Positions 34,303 to 40,904 of a stretch of DNA of 50,596 nucleotides are shown one piece after another. Origin of the DNA: Saprospiraceae bacterium (GTDB taxonomy: Bacteria > Bacteroidota > Bacteroidia > Chitinophagales > Saprospiraceae). Positions within the stretch are counted from its first letter, which is position 1, and each line of letters begins with the position of its first letter. Location: positions 1-50,596 of the forward strand of contig JAIYAV010000383.1 of NCBI GenBank assembly GCA_027488855.1. Direction: 5' to 3'. Made by a program: the position numbers and the translations under genes. The notes beneath the pieces were generated by a model. It was not told the origin of the DNA, did not search any database, and saw nothing but the letters and a program-made list of their open reading frames with translations.

Positions 34303-36285
34303 TTAAAACTTCCCCTGCAAGCCCAACATAAAATTAAACCTCCGGGAATTGTACCCGTACAAGTCAAGCAACTGTTGATTGCCGAGATTCCGCAAATCCA
34401 AAAAGACTTTCAAATTCGGCTTGATCCGGTATTCCTGGTACAAATCCAGGGTCAGATAAGGATCCAATTCCACCTCGGAAGATTGGAAAGTGCTGTTGTC
34501 GAAATAATTGTCGATGCGTTTGCTGACGCTGCGTACAGATAGGCTGGCCTCCCATTTTTTACTCAAGCTGTAACCCACATTCAGGTTGACGGCGTGTTTT
34601 GGGCGACGAAGCAGGTTAAAATAGGTCGTGTCCCGGCCTGAATTTAAGGCGGTGGTCACTTTGCCATCCACATAAGTGTAGTTGAAGCCCAGCTTGAGCT
34701 TGTCCCATTGCACTTGCCCCTCAAGCTCCAAACCAGCGTCATCCTGTTGGTTAAAATTGAGGTATTGACCAAAAGGTGGCGCAGAGGTAGAGCGGAAAAC
34801 GATCACATCCTGCAAAGAACGTTGGAAATAAACGGCCCGAAACTGAGTGCTTTGATTTTTGCTGAACCATTGTGCTCCTGCCTCAAAATTGGTACCCGTT
34901 TCCGGTCTCAGTTCCTGGTTGCCATATATTGAGAAGAGTTGGTACTGCGTAGGCGCTTTAAAACTGCTCGACAAGTTGACGAAGGCTTTGAATTGTTGCT
35001 TGATCAGGATGTAGGGGTTCACATTGTAAGTCGTGAAGGTGCCAAATTCGGAGTGTTGATTAAACCTCCCCCCTACTTCAAACCCAAAAATACCAAGCTT
35101 GGACACATTTAAAGAGGCGTAGGTACTCAGGAGATTGGACTGGGTAAAATCGGCCTTCAATTCGTCCACATATTCTCCAAAATCGCTGATCGAGCGGTAC
35201 AACTGACTCATGTTTTGGCTGCGGTTTTCGATGCCCAACAGGAAGTCCATTTTTTGCCCAAACTTAACATTGCCATAGGCTTCCAAAAAATTGGATTTGC
35301 CTTGGTAGTCGGTGCGGGAAAACTTGTCGAAAGCCGTCGCCGGTACAAAAGTCGAGTCGTCTTCAAAAATCCGCTCGGTGGCGTTGTACACATAGTTTGC
35401 GGTCAAGCGCAGGTATTGTTTGTCAAAAACCAGACCTGCTCCACCCAAAAGGTTGTTGCTTGCCGTGATGTAATCCCGATCATCCACAAAAGCACCCGCG
35501 TCGATGTCCGCAGTATAGGTATTGTAGTTGAATAGGCCCTTGAGCAAAAGGCCCGGTACAATGCGCTGTTTGAGTTGCGCGCTGAGGTTATTTTCCACAA
35601 AGCCATCCTTGTCAAAACCGCCTTGCCCTTTTTCATCAAAAGCTGAGGAAAAACCCTGGCTATTCAAGTGGCTGAACTGAGCGCTGTAGCTGGTTTTTTC
35701 ACTTTGTCCACCCAGCGTGAGGTTCCCTTTCCAGGTGCCGTAACTGCCTGCTCCCAGCAAAGCTTGCAGCTCCAGTGGCTTTTGGAAACTTTTTTTGCTA
35801 ATGATGTTGATGACCCCGGCCAGTGCATCCGAGCCATACAGGGTAGATTGCCCGCCCTTCAGGATTTCGATGCGTTCGATTTGATCGATGGGGATGAGGT
35901 TCAGGTCAAAATTGTTGTTCAAATTGGCAGGGTCATTGAGGGGAATCCCATCCAGCAGAATCAGCGCATAACCGATGCCAGCCCCCCGAATGTACACATT
36001 CTGATTGGTGCCCAGGTTGTTTTGAGCCCCGTTGATGATGATTCCGACCTGGCGATTGAGCAATTCAGCCAGGGTTTGGCCGGAAGAGCGCTCCAAAACT
36101 TCGGTGCTGATCACCGTAAGTACTTTGCCGGTTTGGCTTTGTTTGCGCTCGTGTTTGGTGGCCGTGATGACCACCTGATCGAGTTGTTTGGTAGAATCTG
36201 CGGTTGTGCTGTTTTGGGAAAACAGGAATCCCGGACCTGCGCATAGACATAGCGCCAGTGCCAGCGTGTTGAATGCTTTAAACAT
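34303..36285 (-). CDS. btuB: BtuB-like TonB-dependent vitamin B12 receptor
   Basis: 660 residues from the ATG at 36285 (a second ATG 6 codons upstream is possible). A signal peptide (about 1-25, ending GFLFSQ) is followed by a plug domain: TonB-box-like LDQVVITATK, LAELLNRQVGIIINGAQN, VYIRGAGIGYALILLDGIPL and GGQSTLYGSDALAGVINIIS. The barrel ends with an aromatic residue (GLQGKF). The cobalamin riboswitch in its leader identifies the substrate as B12 or a related corrinoid. It imports corrinoids across the outer membrane using TonB energy. No B12 ABC transporter or synthesis gene is in the window. Confidence 0.93.
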   Translation of the reverse strand: MFKAFNTLALALCLCAGPGFLFSQNSTTADSTKQLDQVVITATKHERKQSQTGKVLTVISTEVLERSSGQTLAELLNRQVGIIINGAQNNLGTNQNVYIRGAGIGYALILLDGIPLNDPANLNNNFDLNLIPIDQIERIEILKGGQSTLYGSDALAGVINIISKKSFQKPLELQALLGAGSYGTWKGNLTLGGQSEKTSYSAQFSHLNSQGFSSAFDEKGQGGFDKDGFVENNLSAQLKQRIVPGLLLKGLFNYNTYTADIDAGAFVDDRDYITASNNLLGGAGLVFDKQYLRLTANYVYNATERIFEDDSTFVPATAFDKFSRTDYQGKSNFLEAYGNVKFGQKMDFLLGIENRSQNMSQLYRSISDFGEYVDELKADFTQSNLLSTYASLNVSKLGIFGFEVGGRFNQHSEFGTFTTYNVNPYILIKQQFKAFVNLSSSFKAPTQYQLFSIYGNQELRPETGTNFEAGAQWFSKNQSTQFRAVYFQRSLQDVIVFRSTSAPPFGQYLNFNQQDDAGLELEGQVQWDKLKLGFNYTYVDGKVTTALNSGRDTTYFNLLRRPKHAVNLNVGYSLSKKWEASLSVRSVSKRIDNYFDNSTFQSSEVELDPYLTLDLYQEYRIKPNLKVFLDLRNLGNQQLLDLYGYNSRRFNFMLGLQGKF

Positions 36286-36410
36286 GGTTAAAAATTGTGG
36301 CATACCCCTAGTCTTTCCATACCGGAAATCAGCTTAGAGATGGCCATAAGCAATAAGGTGACAAGCACTCGACCCAAACCCGTCCGTCCGCGGGTGTCGG
36401 CTAAGGATTA

Positions 36411-36613
36411 TCAGCGGCAGGTCTCCTGGCTCGTTTCATTGCCGCCAGCCTTCCCGGAGTTGAGATTTGCTCCAGTGGCCAGAAAAGGGCAGCAACTAAA
36501 AAGGCTGTGCGCACAGCCTGATCGAAACTTACAGTTGCGGGGACAGCTCCGGTTTTGCACCGGATTCCCTATTAAGCCATGCACCACCCGCCGGGTGGTA
36601 TGGCACCGTAGAT
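36411..36613 (-). promoter_or_regulatory. Cobalamin riboswitch
   Basis: Read on the minus strand, conserved elements appear in order: CCGGTGCAAAACCGG, the CCCCGCAACTGTAA stretch (complement at about 36528-36545), CCACTGGAG, GGGAAGGCTGGC and GCCAGGAGACCTGCC (complement of 36416-36430). It lies about 125 bases upstream of btuB, which it should turn off when B12 is abundant. Confidence 0.93.
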
Positions 36614-36934
36614 CGGGGGTAAAGGTAGGGAATGGAGGGAAATTTGGCAAATAAAAAAATACGCTGTACGTTAAAAAGAACGGGCGAAAATCGTATAAAA
36701 TAGTACTCTAAACCCGCTTGTCAAGTGCCACACCTGAACAACTTCAAAATTTGTAAATCATAGACTTATTACAGCGATACACTTGCGCCAGCGGGTACTT
36801 TTTTTGTCCACTTTCTTGAAATATTATTTGCGTATCATTCGTTTTGTATTTATCTTAGAGATGTTTTTACGATCTATTTTTCGAGCGTTCAACTATAACT
36901 AAACCATATTTTTCATTTTAAAACAACTTCAGTT

Positions 36935-37582
36935 ATGGCAATCGTTTCAAATTTTGAGTTACTACTCAATCGCATCGCCAGTGGTGGCGACCCAAACCTA
37001 CCCGCTAACGTACTGTTTCGGCGCGTCGTTCAAGGTTATTTCCTCACTATTTCAAACCCAAACCCGACTACCATCACGTTTCAGTTGCGTTTCACCACCA
37101 ATGCGGCCACCAACACCGATTTTGGTGACCCAAACAACGCTTGGTATCGTGGCTTTGTCGGTTCTAGTGTCGGCAACGCGAATCACGTTTTGGTCGTAAA
37201 CCGCGAACCGGACAGTAACGCCTTAGTGAGCAACATTCAACAAGGCTTTTTGCCTACCGCCACAGTATTTGGGGCCGCTCGGCAATTCGTCCCCGCTGCG
37301 CCTTTGGCAACAATTCCGATCTTAGGCGGCCAAACGTTCTCAATCGCCCTGTTGCCCAACACCAGCAATCCTTTGGTTTTGGGCACCGCAAACTTAGCCA
37401 TTCGAGGCTATGCAGAAATTTTGGTGACCCCTGCGGTAAATCTAGACCTTATTGTCTCGGCTGAACACCGTGGTACTTTCCTAGACAACGACTACCCTTC
37501 GGATTCTGCAGAATCATTGGATTTTGATCAAATCGCCTATGCTTTGCCGATGTTCAGTGGCGGCTCTCAGGTTAAAGTGTAA
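36935..37582 (+). CDS. Unknown beta-rich protein, 215 residues
   Basis: No recognised family. The chain is rich in Asn, Thr, Ala, Val and Phe with alternating hydrophobic residues, predicting a beta-sandwich. Charge is low and there is no signal peptide, membrane helix or catalytic motif. Segments such as SNPNPTTITFQLRF suggest a structural or adhesin-like fold. A hairpin terminator follows at 37701-37739. The preceding 36626-36934 gap shows no clear promoter. Confidence 0.65.
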   Translation: MAIVSNFELLLNRIASGGDPNLPANVLFRRVVQGYFLTISNPNPTTITFQLRFTTNAATNTDFGDPNNAWYRGFVGSSVGNANHVLVVNREPDSNALVSNIQQGFLPTATVFGAARQFVPAAPLATIPILGGQTFSIALLPNTSNPLVLGTANLAIRGYAEILVTPAVNLDLIVSAEHRGTFLDNDYPSDSAESLDFDQIAYALPMFSGGSQVKV

Positions 37583-37700
37583 TTTTTTTAAGCACTTATC
37601 TGGTATTAATTTAGTCTATTTTCGCAGTAACGTGTTGTAAATAAACACTTTATTGCAATAGCCAATTAACACATTGTGCTTATAAAAATCCTTTGTAATT

Positions 37701-37739
37701 GAAAACGGTTGATATCTGTATGGATGTCAGCCGTTTTTC
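37701..37739 (+). terminator. Terminator of the 215-residue gene
   Basis: GAAAACGGTTGATATC (37701-37716) and GATGTCAGCCGTTTTTC (37723-37739) pair with two G-U pairs and end in a T5 run, about 120 bases past the stop. Confidence 0.65.
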
Positions 37740-37766
37740 TGCTATTGAAGCCGAAGCAAAAAATAA

Positions 37767-37946
37767 AAAGGAATCGAGCAGGGAATCGAATTGGGTGAAA
37801 CCAAGCTCAAGGAAGAGTTGCTCAAACATGCTGTACCTGAGCTCGTACAATTAGGCCTAGAAGCGGAAAGAATTGCAGCGATTTTGGATTTGGAGGTAGA
37901 GGCAGTTCGAAGGGTGATGGAAAAGGGTGTACAAGAAACCCTTTGA
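37767..37946 (+). pseudogene. C-terminal remnant of an Rpn/PD-(D/E)XK transposase-like gene
   Basis: A 59-codon frame without a start codon, preceded by an in-frame TAA at 37764. The product (GIEQGIELGETKLKEELLKH ... AERIAAILDLEVEAVRRVMEK) matches the Gly-Ile-Glu-repeat and terminal helix pair seen at the end of Rpn-family recombination-promoting nucleases. The nuclease part is gone, so this is a fossil. Neighbouring 37947-38024 holds nothing else. Confidence 0.65.
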
Positions 37947-38024
37947 AATACCTTTATTCTGGCATCTTATCACAAAGATAAACTGATGCGTGCGTGGTTT
38001 TGAGCAATGAGTGATTCAAAATAC

Positions 38025-38774
38025 CTATTGATACCCATGCTTTTTCCAAATCTTCTTAGCTTCCGCCGAAAACAAAAAGTCAAAAAACCTGCGACTCGCC
38101 TCTGGGTGCTGCTTTTGCCCATAGCTCGTAATCACCGCCGCCTGACGAATCGGCTCATGGTGTTTGGGATCAATGTCTACCCATTTGCCTTTGCCGCGCA
38201 TCTCTTCAGCCATCACCATTGACTTGGCAGTCAGCCCCACTTCACAGGCACCAGCCAGGATGTATTGGGTGGTTTGGGCTATACTTTCGCCATACACCAA
38301 CTTCGATTCCACTTTTGCATACAGCCCTTTTTTCTTCAGCCATTCAATCGCCGCTCGTCCATAAGGGGCCGTTCGGGGGTTGGCCACTGCAATTTTGTTT
38401 ACCCGAGCGTCCAACAGTATTTTACCATCTGGCTTAAGCACCAGCTCCGACTGAGTGCTCCACAATACCAGGGTGCCTTCGGCATACACCTTGGGGGCAT
38501 TGGCCGTCATCCCAGCTTTTTGCAGGCCTTGGGGATATTCTTCATCGGCGGATACAAACACGTCAAAAGGAGCGCCTTGGGTGATTTGGGTGCTCAATTT
38601 GCCGGAGGAACTGTAGTTGATGTCCACCTTCAGTTTGGTTTTGGCTTCAAAGGCTTTTTCAATGTCTTCGAGGGCGAAACGGACATTGGCGGCGGCGGCC
38701 ACGGAGAGGTCTTGGGCTTGTAGGGGGAGAGCAAAGAAAAATAAGGCAGCAATAATAGAGGGCAGACATTTCAT
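38025..38774 (-). CDS. modA: Molybdate ABC transporter substrate-binding protein
   Basis: 249 residues. A signal peptide (MKCLPSIIAALFFFALPLQA) is followed by the ModA fold: LSVAAAANVRFALEDI, YSSSGKLSTQITQGAPFDVFVSADEEYP, TLVLWS and ANPRTAPYGRAAIEWL. These bind molybdate or tungstate in the periplasm. The ModB permease and ModC ATPase are not next to it; the following sequence is an Rpn remnant. A ModE-like regulator lies upstream beyond a palindromic repeat. Confidence 0.93.
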   Translation of the reverse strand: MKCLPSIIAALFFFALPLQAQDLSVAAAANVRFALEDIEKAFEAKTKLKVDINYSSSGKLSTQITQGAPFDVFVSADEEYPQGLQKAGMTANAPKVYAEGTLVLWSTQSELVLKPDGKILLDARVNKIAVANPRTAPYGRAAIEWLKKKGLYAKVESKLVYGESIAQTTQYILAGACEVGLTAKSMVMAEEMRGKGKWVDIDPKHHEPIRQAAVITSYGQKQHPEASRRFFDFLFSAEAKKIWKKHGYQ

Positions 38775-38893
38775 ACAAAGTCATCTTGTTTTTTAAAAGA
38801 ACCGCAGGCTCCTTTTCAGTTGCGAAAAGAAGCCCCGGTTGCCGTATATAACCTAATATCAATAGACAAATTTGGATTTGGCTTACTGCTTCA

Positions 38894-38999
38894 CTAAGGT
38901 GTTCTTAGGTGCCTAAGGTGGTTCAAATTAAAAAATCTAAAGTTTTCAGAACCAACTAGGCTCATTTTGAACCACCTTAGGCACCTTAGAACACCTTAG
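38894..38999. repeat. Periodic-arm palindrome (CTAAGGTG type)
   Basis: Arms 38894-38927 and 38966-38999 are complementary at 33 of 34 positions and built of CTAAGGTG / CTTAGGTG words. The 38-base spacer is AT-rich. It lies between the ModE-like gene and modA and may end or insulate the transcript. Confidence 0.85.
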
Positions 39000-39118
39000 A
39001 ATGATGCGCCCTTGGCGCTTACCAGGAAGTCGCAGCTAAAATAGCGTTATATTTTAAAAGAAATAACGAAAAGCAAAAAAAGTTCAATCAAATGCTATTT
39101 CGTCAGCTTGATTCAGGG

Positions 39119-39526
39119 TTATTCCCCGCGCAGTAAATTTTGGGTTTCTTGCTGTAAAAAGGCTTCAAAGCGTTGGCGGAGCTCGCGGTAAGTTTGAATG
39201 AGTGTTTGGGCTGTCTCACTGAGCTGGGCTCCCCCACCCTGCTCGCCGCCTGTTTGGGTCACAATCAGTGGCGTTTCAGCCTGCCGATTGAGGGACTGTA
39301 CCATCAGCCAGGCTTTTTTGTAGGACATACCCATTTCTTTGGCCGCTTTGTTGATTGAGCCAGTAGCAGAGATGCGTTCCATGAGTTCAATCCGCCCCGG
39401 GCCAAGGAAGGGCTCATCGGGGCCAACGATGCGTAGCATGCCACTGACTTTATAGGAGGAGCTATTTTTGAGCTGGTTTTTGATGTTCAAGGTTTGGTGG
39501 GTTATATCACGGCATACTGTAAGCAT
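39119..39526 (-). CDS. ModE-like winged-helix regulator
   Basis: 135 residues from the ATG at 39526; an in-frame TTG at 39490 is another plausible start because the family fold begins near SYKVSG. A winged-helix DNA-binding domain is clear: FLGPGRIELMERISATGSIN, KAAKEMGMSYKKAWLMVQSLN. There is no C-terminal molbindin (TOBE) domain, so it is the short ModE type and may not sense molybdate directly. It overlaps the DUF433 gene by 25 bases and precedes modA, which it probably regulates (inference). Confidence 0.85.
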   Translation of the reverse strand: MLTVCRDITHQTLNIKNQLKNSSSYKVSGMLRIVGPDEPFLGPGRIELMERISATGSINKAAKEMGMSYKKAWLMVQSLNRQAETPLIVTQTGGEQGGGAQLSETAQTLIQTYRELRQRFEAFLQQETQNLLRGE

Positions 39527-39687
39527 GCTTGCACATCTTCGAGTTCAATCTCCAATTCTTCTACAACTTCTTGCTGGGATAGACCAACTGCGAGAAGCTC
39601 TAATACATCAGTGACACGGATCCTCATTCCGCGAACACATGGCTTTCCTCCACATTGATCAAGGTTGATAGTGATACGTTCTAACAT
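39502..39687 (-). CDS. DUF433 family protein (antitoxin-like)
   Basis: 61 residues. MLERITINLDQCGGKPCVRG-MRIRVTDVLELLAVGLSQQEVVEE matches the DUF433 helix-turn-helix fold (GKPxIRGxRI, then LLAxGxSxxEV). Many members are antitoxins of a DUF5615 PIN-like toxin, but no such partner follows; instead the frame runs into the ModE-like gene. The length is slightly short, so the C-terminus may be trimmed. A promoter lies 16 bases above. Confidence 0.8.
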   Translation of the reverse strand: MLERITINLDQCGGKPCVRGMRIRVTDVLELLAVGLSQQEVVEELEIELEDVQACLQYAVI

Positions 39688-39702
39688 GATTTACATTTTT
39701 GA

Positions 39703-39735
39703 CAAAGTTAATGAAAAAATTGCTCTAGTCCACAA
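39703..39735 (-). promoter_or_regulatory. Promoter of the DUF433-ModE pair
   Basis: On the minus strand TTG (39735-39733), 22 bases, TAACTTTG (39710-39703). This fits the Bacteroidota pattern with a slightly long spacer; the predicted leader is under ten bases. Confidence 0.45.
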
Positions 39736-39834
39736 TTATACAGTTCCATACATCTCAATCAGGTGAAAAATTTTGAGTTGCAATTTATTTTTCAAAAACC
39801 CTATCTAAAAACTAGACTTTTAAGAATATCCCCC

Positions 39835-39842
39835 TATTTTTG
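39835..39842 (+). promoter_or_regulatory. Putative -7 box of the TauE gene
   Basis: TATTTTTG matches TAnnTTTG, 51 bases before the ATG at 39893. No convincing TTG is at the right distance upstream. Confidence 0.4.
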
Positions 39843-39892
39843 CCAGCAAGTAGTTTCTCACCAACTTATTCTGGAAAACAACTTGCACAACT

Positions 39893-40780
39893 ATGATCTT
39901 CACACAATCACCAAATATGCTTGAAAGAATTACCCTCAAACACATTACACTGCTAATCATAGCCATGAAAGTGGCCATGGCCCTGTATCTATTTTGGGGC
40001 ATCATCAACAAAGGAGGCAGTGAAACAGCCTTTGCTTTTGACTGGACATTTTTGGGCTATTTACTGACTGGATTTGTTGCTCAGCTGATCGACGGCGCTT
40101 TGGGTATGGCACATGGCGTCACCTGCACCTCTTTGTTGTTCTATTTTGGTGTTTCACCAGCAGTGGCTACGGCCAGCGTTCACACCACCAAGGTCTTTAC
40201 CGCTGGAGCCTCTGGATTGTCACATCTATACCTGGGAAATGTAGATCGAAAGCTGTTGTTGCGCCTCATTTTGCCCGGCATTTTGGGCGCGGTTATTGGC
40301 GCCTACATGATCTCCGAAGTATTAGATGGCAAATGGATCAAGCCTTACATCACCATGTATTTGCTATTTCTGGGTGTGTTGATTCTTTTGAAAAGTTTTC
40401 GCACCCAACGCCCCAAAACCGAAGTGAAGTTTGTCTCTTTGCTGGGCGCATTTGGCGGTTTTTTTGACTCCATTGGCGGTGGTGGTTGGGGGCCAATTGT
40501 CACCTCTAATATCGTCAATCAGGGAAATGACCCTCGTGAAGCAGTAGGTACAGTGAATACAGCAGAGTTTTTTGTAGCTTTTTTCAGTACAATGGTTTTT
40601 CTGGTATTTGTGGTAGTGGAAAGTTGGCAGGTTGTGCTAGGGCTCATTGCAGGAGGCTTATTGGCTGCACCCTTAGGTGCCTTGTTAGTTCGTCAAATTC
40701 GCCCCAAAACCTTAATGTTTCTGGTAGGTATCACCATTATCTTGTCCCAAAGTTACAATTTGTACAGCTGGTTATTTTAA
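39893..40780 (+). CDS. TauE/SafE-family sulfite/anion permease
   Basis: 295 residues with about eight membrane helices. Family pattern: GALGMAHGVTCTSLL and SVHTTKVFTAGASGLSHLYLG in the first half, FGGFFDSIGGGGWGPIVTSN and TVNTAEFFVAFFSTMVFLVF in the second, reflecting the internal duplication. TauE/SafE proteins export sulfite or sulfoacetate or move other organic anions. It is followed by a strong terminator, then a TonB receptor and peroxiredoxin. Two later ATGs (39917, 39965) are possible starts. Confidence 0.9.
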   Translation: MIFTQSPNMLERITLKHITLLIIAMKVAMALYLFWGIINKGGSETAFAFDWTFLGYLLTGFVAQLIDGALGMAHGVTCTSLLFYFGVSPAVATASVHTTKVFTAGASGLSHLYLGNVDRKLLLRLILPGILGAVIGAYMISEVLDGKWIKPYITMYLLFLGVLILLKSFRTQRPKTEVKFVSLLGAFGGFFDSIGGGGWGPIVTSNIVNQGNDPREAVGTVNTAEFFVAFFSTMVFLVFVVVESWQVVLGLIAGGLLAAPLGALLVRQIRPKTLMFLVGITIILSQSYNLYSWLF

Positions 40781-40793
40781 CCTGTAAACTCAT

Positions 40794-40827
40794 AAAAAAT
40801 CCATCCTGAAAAGGGTGGATTTTTTTG
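40794..40827 (+). terminator. Terminator of the TauE gene
   Basis: ATCCATCC (40799-40806) and GGGTGGAT (40813-40820) pair (one G-U); T7 follows and A6 precedes, so it works in both directions. It separates the permease from the TonB receptor. Confidence 0.85.
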
Positions 40828-40904
40828 GGATAAAATTCTACTTTTTTGATGTAATTTATCAAATAACTTCTATTTATTTTCCCATATCCAAACAAGCAAC
40901 ACTT

